NCBI GenBank assembly: GCA_024196135.1
Contig: JAMQCK010000576.1
Span: 1 to 19,801 of the forward strand
Direction: 5' to 3'
DNA: 19,801 bases
Source of the DNA: Pleurotus ostreatus/Saccharomyces cerevisiae fusant
Taxonomy: Eukaryota; Opisthokonta
Position 1 is the stretch's first letter; each line of letters starts with the position of its first letter. Shown here in pieces: positions 9,238-19,580 of the stretch. Under the pieces are notes generated by a model. The model searched no databases. It was not told the origin of the DNA and saw only the letters and a program-made list of their open reading frames with translations. A program made the position numbers and the translations under genes.

Positions 9238-10159
9238 GGTCGAAGGGAGGCTGGAGATTAGTAGGGACTAGCGAGGTAGCGTGATGAGGATGGAAGTTGG
9301 GTCTTCGATGAGGTTTATATGTCTTGAGTTGTAAGAAAAGAACTTTTACAAAACGCTGGCAAGTGACAGAGGACTAGCGTGGCGACTTGCTGAAGCCAGG
9401 CGTTAGCTTGTGCTTCACCTTCTCTTCAGTCGCAAGAGTAATTCCTCAGCATGAGCTACCACAGAAGGAGAAGGAGTGATAAGTGCGCTCTCAGAAGCAC
9501 TTCTAAAGCGCCGACACCTTCGGGGTGAGGCGCAGCTCCAGGTCTACGACGCGGTGTGGCGCATGACCGGCTTTCTGGGTCGAGAGAGAATTAATTCAAG
9601 GTGTTTCGGGAGTGTCGTTCTGAAAGAGTCCCCTTATAGTGTTAGGCTGCAACGATAAACTGGATATAGAGGGCCAACTTTGGAAATCCGAATTCTGGCA
9701 TTGAGAATTGCTTGAGGCATCGACGCGGTCCCGACAATTTCTGGATCCCTGGGGTAAAGAGTATAGGTCCGTGTCACTGCGCAGGGGGATGTGGGCTCGC
9801 AAAGGAAGAAGGAGGACATAGATGGACGTCAAGACCAAGATGTCGACCGAAAAGGGAAGGCCGCAACGCACAAATATTTGGTTCCCATCAATTGATGGCC
9901 GCGGATGGGCGGCGCTGCATCCGCCGCGTCTGCCCTTCTTCGTCTCGTCCGCCACATCCACACTATGATTCTCTGTGGCGCTTTCTGTCAAGTAATGATA
10001 CTGAACGCTGGCTACGTTGACAGAAATCCGCGTGATTCCTGCACCATCGTCAAGTTCGAATGTTGGATGACTTGCTTTGACTCATGGCGACGTTCAACCT
10101 CGGGCCTCCTGCGCGGTCTAGTGGCTTTCCCTTAACCTGACCCTCATAGGATACTCCCC
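9238..10159. other. Intergenic between gene D and the 5'-nucleotidase (divergent promoters)
   Basis: About 920 bases between two divergent starts. It contains the TATA box of gene D. No clear promoter element of the 5'-nucleotidase is picked out. Short open frames carry no domain signal. Confidence 0.5.
9314..9319 (-). promoter_or_regulatory. TATA box of gene D
   Basis: TATAAA on the minus strand, centred about 80 nt upstream of the ATG at 9237, a little closer than in the other paralogs. Confidence 0.55.
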
Positions 10160-11973
10160 ATGACAGAAGACGACGGTCATGAAGTCACGATCACTATCGC
10201 GCACTTCAACGACGTTGTACGTCCCTTATGTAGCCTTTTCTTTCGCACCTCTCACCCATGGCAGTACCACATCAGCAACGCGTCCAGGATCGCGCGCTTC
10301 TCTTCGACACTATCCTCGGAAAATCCAGACCTTACCATTTTCAGCGGGGACGCGTTGAGCCCGTCCCTCGAGAGCAGCATTCTGAAGGGCGAACACATCG
10401 TCCCGGTGCTCAATCATCTTGGCGTAGATGTTGCCTGCTATGGAAATCATGGTGCGCTCCCTCATCTATTGTCCTTTGCGCCTCCTTCTCACCGAGCTGT
10501 CCGGGTAGACTTCGACTTCGGCGAGCAGCGCCTCATCGAACTTTCAGCGCAATGCAATTTCCCCTGGCTCTTGTCGAACGCCTTCTCGCCTGGTGGCTCT
10601 TTCCTTGCGTCAGCGCACCCTCACATCATTAAGGAGGTCGGCCCCTTGCGCGTAGGCTTCTTTGGTCTAGCCGGGACGTACGTTATCCCTTCCGCTATAT
10701 GAGAGCGCTTGATACACGCCCACCCCAGCGACTGGCCCTCCAATTGTCAACACCTCCCACCCGATGCACGCATTGAAGACCCAGTGGACGGCGCGACTCG
10801 CATGGCCGCTCATCTGCGTGAAGGACACGGTGCAGACGTTGTGATCGCTGTCACGCATATGAGGATAGAAGAGGATATGGTTGTGGCGAACCGCTGTCCA
10901 AGCGTTGACCTAATACTCGGCGGGCACGACCACGGATACATGCTGTATGGCGCCCAGTATACAAATAACGAGGACAACGCCGAGGGGAATATCAGGATCG
11001 TTAAGTCTGGGACGGATTTCCGGGAATTCAGCATTGTGAAGTTACAGATTCAGAAAAACCGGGACAGCTGGCGCATACGAACAGTAGAAGGCATGTATTC
11101 TCCCAATTGGTACACCTTACCCTTTTGCTCATCTCGTGTCTTCAGTCGATCGCGTTCGGGAAACTGATTTTGGAGCAGAAGACCCACGCATGCTCGCCAT
11201 CATCGCCGACATAGACAAGCGTATCACGTCCCTCTCGCACAATCGCATCGCTTACACTGCGGTACCCCTTCACGGGCTCACTTCGCACGTTCGAAGTGCG
11301 GAAACGAACCTCGGCAACATGCTCGCGGACGCGGTGCGCGCCTACTACGACACCGACATCGCGTTTGTCAACTCGGGCAGTATCCGGTGCGATAGGGTCA
11401 TCCCGGCCGGGGTCCTGACAGTGAGGGATATCATTGGCGAGCGCATTCTTTGAACGGAACTGAGAAAACAACTGAACTTCCTCAGATATCGTCCCGTTCG
11501 ACAATCCTTGGGTAGTGAAGCGGATGTCGGGGCAAGTCATCTTGCAGGCGCTCGGTAACTCGGTGTCCGACATGCGAAGCGATGGCCGGTTCCTGCAGCT
11601 TGCCGGCCTCAGTATTGTCGTCGACTTCAGCCGCCCCGAAGGGCGGCGTATACTGTCAGCATCCCTGTCCTCGGGCGCAGCTCTTGCTTTGGACGCCACG
11701 TACACGGTGACGATGCAGCGCTTCATCGCAGAAGGCTTCGATGACTTCACCAGCTTTCGTGATGCAGCAGATTTAGTGGATCTGGAGGCCGCGATGACGG
11801 ACACCTCGCTGCTAATGGCGCTCTTATCATCCGAACGTCGACGCGGAGCCGACAGTGCCACCAACGGGAGCGATGAGATGTTGAATCGTGCAGCTCGGGC
11901 GATTGTGGTAGGGACGAGGGAGGGGTTACCACTCCTGTCGCCGGTGGTGAGTGAAAGGATAATGGTGGTGTAG
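10160..11973 (+). CDS. 5'-nucleotidase / UshA-type metallophosphatase
   Basis: Predicted 517-residue enzyme expected to remove phosphate from nucleotides using two bound metal ions. Exons: 10160-10216, 10265-10451, 10509-10677, 10729-11090, 11146-11436 and 11486-11973. The N-terminal metallophosphatase domain shows FNDVYH (residues 16-21), GD (47-48), GNHD (79-82, split by an intron), TH (180-181) and GGHDH (202-206). The C-terminal 5'-nucleotidase domain shows ETNLGNMLADAVR, NSGSIR, PFDNPW and an FIAEGFDDF nucleotide-binding-type segment. No signal peptide is apparent, so a cytosolic location is likely. Oddities: the third residue of the first metal motif is Tyr where bacterial UshA has His. 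Introns 4 and 5 keep frame only with GC donors (GAAG|GCATGT at 11091, ATTG|GCGAGC at 11437). The frame is otherwise intact to the TAG. Confidence 0.93.
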
Positions 11974-12389
11974 TGGTGCGAGTCGTCGCTGGAGGTGCGA
12001 CGGATCGCAAGGCGTCGGTGGCGCGCAAATTGGACTGCGCTGGCGGCCGGGAGCGGTAGCTGGGGCACCAGTTATGTCGCCCGAGGAGACCCCTCTGAAG
12101 ACGTTGTCGGAATGTGTAGGAGTGTACTCGAGTATATACCTTGCAATGCCCATTTTTTTGCCCCTGCCACCATGTCCTTGGCTTGGAGTCTAGCTCGAGG
12201 TCTTGGCTTCACGGGTCCCATTTTCCAGGCAACGATCAGTGACGGAGGGCCTGTTCCTGATGAACATATCCACCACGCGCGCAGCAGAAAAGGAACCTAT
12301 TTCCGTCCCCGTGCGTTTTCCCGGCATCCGACATACGCGCGAGTATTACAGCGGACTCCGGGCGAGGCGGCTTGATGCTCTGAACGTCC
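11974..12389. other. Intergenic / leader region before the GT69 gene
   Basis: A 416-base stretch between a stop codon and the next start on the same strand. A TATA-like GTATATA lies at 12132-12138. If transcription starts just after it, the leader would contain an upstream ORF of 67 codons (12173-12375) and a minimal ATG-CTC-TGA ORF (12375-12383) right before the GT69 ATG. An intron in the leader is also possible. Confidence 0.45.
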
Positions 12390-14106
12390 ATGAAGCCTGC
12401 GCTCGCTGTTCTCGCCGGCGTGCACATCGTCCTCTCCGTTCTCGGCCCCGCCCTGCTCGCGTGCTACATCTACAACCGCGCCTATGAGTACTGGTTGGAC
12501 TACGTCGGGAACGGCGTCTGGGAGCCTGCGTGGCCCAAGGCGCGCACGCGCTTCGTGCTCTGCATGGTCACGGTGCCCATCTGGGGGCTTTGCATGGCGG
12601 GGGGAACGCTGCTGTGGGAGACGGGGAAGCGAGCGTATGCGATGTACAGTGCGCGCCACTCGCGCGCGTACTACCGAGCCCTCAACGACACGGACGAGGA
12701 CCACTCCAAGACGCGCATGCGGGTCAATAGGGGGGAGGGGCGAGGAGTCTGGATCGCACTCAGCGTCTACGCCAGCTTGGCGCTGTGGGGGCTGTTCCTC
12801 TTGGCGACGTACGAGCAGTCGGTCGATCACCGGTTCAAGCAGGACATCGCGCTTGCGAATAGGTCCCCCCGACCAGAAGGATATGGGGACGGCGGTGCGT
12901 CGCACTATCCATCCTTCCATCTCACGACTGACCGTCCTCTAGAAAAGGTGTTCATCGCCGCCATGTTCCACAACAACGCAGGGGTCATCCCCTACTGGAC
13001 CGAGCAATGCATCAAGCTCATCCACTACCTGGGCACCGTGGGCCATTTTCCTTCCCCCTCCCTCTCAACTCACCCACCCCATTCACAGGACAACGTCTAC
13101 GTGTCCATCGTGGAGTCGCACAGCACCGACAACTCCCCCGACTTGCTGCGCCAATTCGATGCCGCTCTATCGGACTTGCACGTCGAGAAGCGCATCCTTG
13201 TGAACGACAAGTCAATATCTCGCCCATCCACCATGGATACTTCTCCCGCGCGCATACAGTACTTGGCCGCCGTGCGAAACCTCGCGCTAGAACCTCTGGT
13301 CGAGCGCGGCGGATTCGAGCGGGTGCTATTCAGCAACGACATCTTCATCAAGGCCGAGTCCATGCTCGAGCTGTTGAAGACTCGTGACGGAGACTATGAC
13401 ATGGCGTGTGCTGTGGATCTATCCTTCTGGGGGTGCGTGTGCTCGCGGGAATACAGATGCACTCTAATGCTTGCGCAGACTGTATGACGCGTGGGTTGTG
13501 CGCGACAGCCTAGGGAGGATACCGTCATCTTTATGGCCATATCTTGCTGACGAGGAAGGTATGAGCGCCATCAAGAGGGACGAGCCAGCGCCAGTCTTCA
13601 CTTGCTGGAACGGCATTGTGTCAATCCGAGCAGATCCTTTCCTTCCAATCCACCTGCGCAGACCGAACAGTCTGTCCACGGAGCCTCTTTCCCACCCATT
13701 ACCCGAGAGCCATCCTGCCTACCCACAACCGCCCGACCTGTTTCCCGCCGGCACGCTGCCCCTCCGCTTCCGCCACTCCTCCCCCAACGAGTGCTTCTCC
13801 TCCGAGTCCTTCAACCTCCCCTACGACCTCCGCCGCCAATTCGACCTCACCGATATCTACCTTAACCCGCGTGTGATCACCAGCTACGACTGGAACTTCT
13901 TCGTATGGTACAAATACATTACCCGACACTGGCTCGTGAAGTGGTTCATCGAGCGCGTCGAGGAGGGCACCGGGATGGAAAACGCGCGGATGATCATCGG
14001 CGACGCCAACAACATCTGGACGTGGGACGGGGGCGAATGCCAACCCGTACGCTCCTTTCATCTTATGGCACCAGAGTACACACTGATATCCCCGCAGTGG
14101 TGGTAG
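12390..14106 (+). CDS. CAP59-type alpha-1,3-mannosyltransferase (GT69 family)
   Basis: Predicted 506-residue membrane glycosyltransferase. The family includes Cryptococcus Cap59 and Cmt1, which act in polysaccharide and glycan synthesis in the secretory pathway. Exons: 12390-12894, 12943-13037, 13089-13432, 13479-14046 and 14098-14106; the last codes only Trp-Trp-stop. Three hydrophobic segments (about residues 5-27, 55-76 and 119-140) precede the catalytic part, which starts near KVFIAAMFHNN. Family motifs visible are SIVESHSTDNS, RVLFSNDIF (FSND at 281-284), DGDYDMACAVDLSFWG, FTCWNG (356-360), a conserved FRHSS/ECFSSE block, and NPRVITSYDWNFF. An in-frame stop just upstream fixes the start unless the leader is spliced. 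The donor and sugar linkage made in this organism cannot be deduced. It is convergent with the O-fucosyltransferase-like gene. Confidence 0.92.
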
Positions 14107-14552
14107 CACGAGGTTACCGACTGTCTATACCCCATTGGATGCAAACGTCGCTCGCTTTGTAATGTAAGAGGCCGATTCGGAAGAAGATTTAGATCCAGGA
14201 AGACACCGTTGTGTTGGATCCCTTTGTAAACGCCCGAGTAAGTGCACCTCGGTAGTTCGGTGATCGACCATGCTAATCTTGTGCCGTTCACAGTTCAGAT
14301 CTCCAGATCCACCTACCGATCCCTTGGGTTACATTCCGAAAATACCACGACAAAGGGAAAGCATTTTGGCTCGTGGGAATTCCCCAACGAACCGTCCTCC
14401 GTCTGTTGTCCCTCCCTCGAGCTTTCGAAGTCCTCGTTCTGTACCATTGAAGTTAACGATATCGATAGGCCCTCCTAGTTATACGTGTACATGCCGCCGC
14501 CCCGTACATATACAGTCCATTGGCTGTTGTATTCCTAGCCACGCACCGAACC
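14107..14552. other. Intergenic, convergent 3' flanks
   Basis: About 450 bases between the GT69 stop (+) and the O-fucosyltransferase-like stop (-). No coding potential or repeat is recognised. Confidence 0.55.
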
Positions 14553-16099
14553 TTACACGAACATAATATCCCTCGTGCGTCCCCCGTCTGCCCCCAACCG
14601 CAGCGCCGCGATCTGCGCGCTCAAGCTGGAGTACCCGTTGCCTATGAAGACGTCCGCGCGGCGCGCGAGCTCGACGTCGACGGCGACGGCGTAGTCGCCC
14701 TCCCCCTTCTCTAAGCCCAGTGTCCCCGAGTGGGTGACGCGGCGCATGGGCCCGCCCGGCCAGCCGGCGGCGCGTGCGTGCACGTCGCTCAGCACGGCGG
14801 CCTCGAGCTTGGCGAGCTGCAGCTTCACGAGCGGGTGGTCCCATGCGCCGTCGTGGAGTATATGAAGGACGCGGAGCGTGCGACTTCGCGCGTGCATGTC
14901 AATGAGGTCGAGAATACGCCGGAGGGAAGGGTAGCAATGTTCCATGACGGATGACGCGTTCCCAGTAGATAGTGGTGGTGAGTATACGGAGTTGTACAGT
15001 TCAGGGAGCGTAGCCCAGGTAGTGAATCCGGTGTGGTCTTTTGCGAGGTAGGTGCAGTGCTTTTCAAAGTCGCCTAATCGTCATTTAGCAGATGCAAGGG
15101 CAGATATAGGCGAAGATAGTACCTCTGCGAAGATGTATGGCCATATAGGCCTCCCCTTCCGGATTTGTTGGCGACCGTAGATTGAGATTCGTCTGCGTGC
15201 GCGCAATGGAAACGCTGATACCGTCCGACCAAGCAAAATACTCCTTGAGATACGTCTGATAGGTTGGCCATACAACATGCAGCCCCGGAGATGCAAGGAA
15301 ACTACCACAAAGTCAGCTCTCGCCCTCCATCGAAGCCTGAAAGCCACTCACTTCCACGACAATATCTTATTGTCCACAACCAAGCAACGCGCCGTATGCA
15401 TTTCAATCTCCGCCTTCGCCTCCGTCCAGCGGGTCCGGTCGCTCTCCGAATTTATGGTGATGTGCGTGCGCTCCGCTTCCGGGCAGACCTCGTCATACAC
15501 GGTACTGCTGACCGTGTCTGCGGTCACGCCGGAGAGAAAGGCAGATAGAGGGACCAAGGAATGCTCGCCCCGCTTTCGCCAGACGAATGGCTGGTAGACA
15601 TACGTCCGACGAGTCTCCAGCGCAAGATGATGATATAGGAGGATTTCCTGCACCTAGTGTTCGACGAAGAAGGTGAGCCAACGCATGGACGATGCATCCG
15701 TGTGCGGTTTACCTGATTATTGAAGCCAGCGCCCTGAAGTTGTTTGAAAAGTACAAAACGCTGCGGGCCACGTTCCTTCTGAAGTAGCGCCCGCGAGTGC
15801 GCTACCTCCTGTCGCTCGAGCGTAGAGTATAGCGCGTATGGTGGCCAATCGTATGTATATAGGCCGTACAACACGAAGATAAAGATAGAAAAAGAAAGGC
15901 TGAGGTAGCGCACGCGACGCGACTTGCTCAAGGAGATCAGGGGTGCAGCAAGAATGATTGCGAAGGCGACCACGGTAGTGACGAGCGTCGCAATACGCAG
16001 AGCGACGGTCCGGGTCGCTGCTGGTGCATTCGCGCACGCCGTGGCTATCCGAGCGAGTAGCAACCGAAGGCGCGTCCGTAGGCGAGTGAGAGTAGACAT
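14553..16099 (-). CDS. O-fucosyltransferase-like membrane protein
   Basis: Predicted 462-residue protein related to the GDP-fucose protein O-fucosyltransferase superfamily as found in agaricomycetes. Exons: 16099-15713, 15653-15352, 15301-15123 and 15073-14553, all with GT-AG introns and consistent phases. The first ATG of the open frame is at 16099. Two hydrophobic segments (about residues 34-55 and 65-82) follow an Arg-rich N-terminus, suggesting Golgi or ER membrane anchoring. Then come VLFKQLQGAGFNNQ (the counterpart of the GxGNQ nucleotide-sugar loop, ending at 129), ILLYHHLAL, HLRRGD (286-291, an HxRRGD-type motif) and FIGNGYSSLSAQI (432-444), a typical C-terminal motif of this fold. 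Enzyme activity and acceptor are not established for this fungal branch. It lies in the same orientation as the TAPT1 gene 410 bases upstream. Confidence 0.88.
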
Positions 16100-16509
16100 G
16101 AAGGTGAGCAAGAGATAGAAAAGCAGCTGCGCTTTTTCGTCCTTCAACACAGCCCCGGCCGGGTTCTCGGACGAGCGCAGTAAGCAGCAATTCTAGTCCA
16201 GCTGCGCTTCCAAAATAGGGCGATGGTGCTTTATACAGAATATTAGCACTGGAGACGTCAAGTCAAAGCAGAGGGCATTCTGAGGACTGTATGCGCGCTG
16301 AGTTCGACAGAGCGCGATGATGGCAGGAATGAACCAGGACAAAACCCAGCAACGTTGCGGAGTTGAACGGCAAAATCCGAATCGTTTCATTTAGGGCGCT
16401 CGGAGCATCGGACCGCGCGACGACAGACGAACAAAAAACAGCAAATATTCCAGTTGAATGCGAGTTGCAGAGCATCTGATTACTATAGTACACGGAAATG
16501 CGAGGGACA
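16100..16509. other. Intergenic between TAPT1 and the O-fucosyltransferase-like gene
   Basis: About 410 bases that should hold the 3' UTR of the TAPT1 gene and the promoter of the O-fucosyltransferase-like gene, both on the minus strand. No clear TATA box or coding potential is seen. Confidence 0.5.
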
Positions 16510-18902
16510 TCACCAGATCCTTTTCACCATCGTGAACCGAGTCAGGTCCTCTAGCTTTACGCGAGACCGCTTGCCCTTCCCACCTGCAGACGGTGCTGAA
16601 CCTGGCGGTCGTTCACCCATCTCGGGCACGGGCGGTACGTCGTCGCGTGAGTCGTCGAGGATATCCTTGAGCTCGCGATTGTAGCGCTGGGAGCTATGAG
16701 CTGCATGATCGCATCAAGTGCAACGCGGCATACCTGTTCCTCCTTCCCCTCTCCTATCGGGTCGCGGCCGAAGTCATTGATCACATCTGCCTTCTCTCGC
16801 TCCTCGACGCCAGCATGCCGGCGCGTCGCATAGCTGATGAGGTTGACACCGATGATGATCTTCACGACGACAAAGCTGGCGAGCCTATCTCAGCGACGTT
16901 CCACTGCATGAACTATACTACTCACCAGACCCAGAGCAATACCCCAATAGCGGCCAGCTTCAGGAAGTGTGCAAGCTCGATTGCGGTGACTTCAGCATCT
17001 GTCCAGGACGGCGAGACGCTCTCAGCATGCAGCGAGAACAACAAAGTCAACGACTGCGAGCCGATGAGCACGGCGAGGACCGCTAGGGGCAGAGACGAGA
17101 AGCCGAGTCTGCGAGCGACCAGAGGCGCTTGATCGACGTAGGTATGCTATGATGGGTCAGCATAAGGCACAGGGCGGACTAAAGAAATGCACACCTTGCG
17201 AGCACGTCTGCCGATAGCACTTCCACACGCCAAATCCCTGCACAGCACATCCGCGTATCGCTCGTAGACCGAGGGCCTGATATGGTTAAACTTCGTGATG
17301 AACGCGTGCTTCAGCCAGTCGACGACCATCTCGGACGCAAGCACCGTCAATACGGGCTGCAGTCAAGATCAGCGGCGTTCTTTCCTTGCCTTGATAGTAC
17401 CCACATAGGATATGGTCCACAGGACGTTATTGCCGCGAAACCACCCGAAGCTCTTCGGCAGTACGAAGCCTTGCGAGAAGTCGAACTCCGTGCCGCTCAG
17501 CTCGATCAGGTTCCTAAACGCTACCACCACAAGCATAAGCGCCAGTGTGAAGCGCTCGACGATATCGGCGCAAGTGATCTGGAACAGGTTGTCCTTCTCG
17601 AACTTCTTGAACACCGAGCCCTTGATCTCGACGAACTGATTGGACAGGAGCAGCGTCAGGAGCGCGTGGTCGTACGAGTTGACAGCGACGTTGAGTGAGA
17701 TCATCTGGTAGACCATGACAAGTGTGTGCATGACTGTAGATCTTCGTTTAGTATATGCGAAGACGAGTCCGAAAAGCGACGCACCATTGTACGCCAGCGC
17801 CAGAACGAAGTACATCATCGGGCGGAAAGTGTGCACTGTTACTGGTACCCTATGTGAGAGAGGCTCCAGTGTAGATCTTGAGAAGAGGCAGTCCAATATA
17901 TCTTGCCCTATGGAAGCACACAACCGATCGGCAATCTGACAAGTCGTCGGCGCTGGCTCAGGATAGTGACAGGATGGACACGCACCTCCAGAGCATTGAA
18001 GATGACATAGAGTTTAATGGTATCCTGACCACGTATCGAGTGGTATATTTTACTGGCATCCGTTAACGGTGTCAATATTGCGATTGACGACAGCAGCAAG
18101 GTGGCGCGCAAGAGGTCAGCCTTCTGGGAAGGAGGAAGGGGTGGCGCTTTGGACGAGAACATGTTCGAGCATAGGCGGAAGAAGGCGAGCGTCGCGCGTA
18201 TAGGCAGGATGGTAAACGTGTACAGGAAGGAGTCAAAGCATAGTATGAATCCGAAGCCGAGGAGCTACACGCGAGGTCAGTTATCGGTACAATGAAAGAA
18301 GTAGTGCTACGCACCTTCTCAATCGCAATGGGTATGCTGAGGAAGTTGCTCACTCGCTCCCACTTCATCTCCTGGTGTGAATCGAAGTCCGTCGCGAGCA
18401 GTTCCTCGCGCAAGTAATCCCAGATCGAGAACGGCGCGCTCGACTCATGCGGCAGCATAGGGTACGATGGCGACATGGGTATATCACCCGGCGACTCTGG
18501 CCCTACTGGACTTGTCGCGGGGATCGGTGTAGGCGGCAGCGAGGAGTACACCAGCGGTCGCTGATCTCTTCCGCGGCCGCGGAAGAAGTGCCGCTCCGAA
18601 GTCTCTAGACCATCGCCTACGTGGGGGAACACGTCGCTCGTATCGTGGCGCTCGGAGTAGCCGCTATTCATACTGTAGTCCTGCTCATACGGACCGAAGT
18701 CATGCGTTTCGTCGTGTCCGTGGTCATGGTCATGGTTCGCGCCAAGCTCGGGGGAAGTCGCGGAGGTCTTGTTACTGCTTCGTCTGCGCGCAAAGCTGGG
18801 CCCCAGAGACGAGTATTTGTTGCTGGGAAATGAGGATGTGGTCGTCGAGGACAGGGAGAAACGCCTCTTGGGCTTGCGCGACCGCCGTGATGGAGGCGAC
18901 AT
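16510..18902 (-). CDS. TAPT1/Emp65 family ER membrane protein
   Basis: Predicted 685-residue multi-pass membrane protein of the TAPT1 (DUF747) family; yeast Emp65 is an ER protein working with Slp1 in protein quality control. Exons: 18902-18315, 18264-17986, 17935-17785, 17733-17405, 17356-17195, 17146-16926, 16884-16734 and 16686-16510. The first ATG of the open frame is 18902; further upstream the frame offers only GTG. Residues 1-150 are low-complexity, Ser/Pro-rich, with a His/Asp-rich patch (DHDHGHDETHD). The conserved core starts near FSIWDYLREELLATDFDS and includes LNVAVNSYDHALLTLLLSNQ, then FVEIKGSVFKKFEK (SNQF from 370) and ITCADIVERF. A later hydrophobic block contains VARRLGF. The protein ends in a charged tail. 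The last intron uses the CCCAG acceptor at 16687; the nearer ATAG acceptor would break frame. Confidence 0.93.
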
Positions 18903-19580
18903 CAAGGCCGCGTACAAGCGCACACTGGCACGTGTCTCGCGTTCTGGCGCCTCACGTGCTATCACGTGTAAAGTTCAACTTCAACGTCAATCCACCAGAC
19001 GGTCGATCTCGCTGTCAGATAGTTGCGACGAGTCATAATTCGAGCTTACAGATATAGTTTGGGGACTACATCTTAGCTTTTCTTTTCAGGGTCATTCGTG
19101 TCGCGGTTTGTTCGAGCAGCTACGGACCTGCCTGTCCGTGACCTTGCACAAGACTCGAGTGGTCGGAAACTTAGGCTACACGGCCACACATTTACATGTA
19201 ATCGAGGTCGCATAGCCTGCAAGAGAAGAAATGGAAATAAGCAGTTTACGTCGCGGTAGTTGTCTATCCGCTATTGTATCTGTGTATTACCCACCCGACC
19301 CCGACGAATGGTGCAGGACGAGCTGTCGACAGACCGGTCGCACCGACGCCGAAGGAGCGGCTTTGGATGCTGCCTGGCTGTGCTCGGTGATCAATAGCAG
19401 ATGCAAGCACGATGGAGCCCTCATACGCGGACACTGTACAGTACATCGAGAGCGTCGGCATGGACCGTCCTCCGTCCGCCCAGAGTTCCGACCTACAAGC
19501 GACTCGGCCGCCGCTTCCATGTCACCAGGAAGAAGTTCTGAAAAAGTCGGAACCTTCTAGGACCCCGGAATATACGCATA
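18903..19580. other. Upstream region of TAPT1, no gene seen
   Basis: About 680 bases upstream of the TAPT1 start. Two CACGTG-type sequences lie at 18953-18958 and 18963-18968 and could be E-box sites for this promoter. Open frames of up to about 110 codons (for example 19231-19560) have no domain signal. Nothing else is recognised. Confidence 0.45.

Noticed and set aside
9238..10159. A fifth, degraded copy of the six-cysteine family upstream of gene D
   Set aside because: I looked for the conserved CKQC-EFGL end and HISCP core on both strands and saw neither.
14730..14954. Plus-strand frame with a plausible composition opposite the O-fucosyltransferase-like gene
   Set aside because: It is the complement of the conserved last exon of that gene, whose motifs are clear on the minus strand.
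16097..16150. Upstream extension of the O-fucosyltransferase-like protein to 16150
   Set aside because: The codon at 16150 is GTG, not ATG; the first in-frame ATG is 16099.
18900..18965. Upstream extension of the TAPT1 protein to 18965
   Set aside because: The codon there is GTG; the first in-frame ATG is 18902.
19231..19560. 109-codon plus-strand ORF near the right end
   Set aside because: No motif, no signal peptide and an overlapping open frame on the other strand; it is probably chance.
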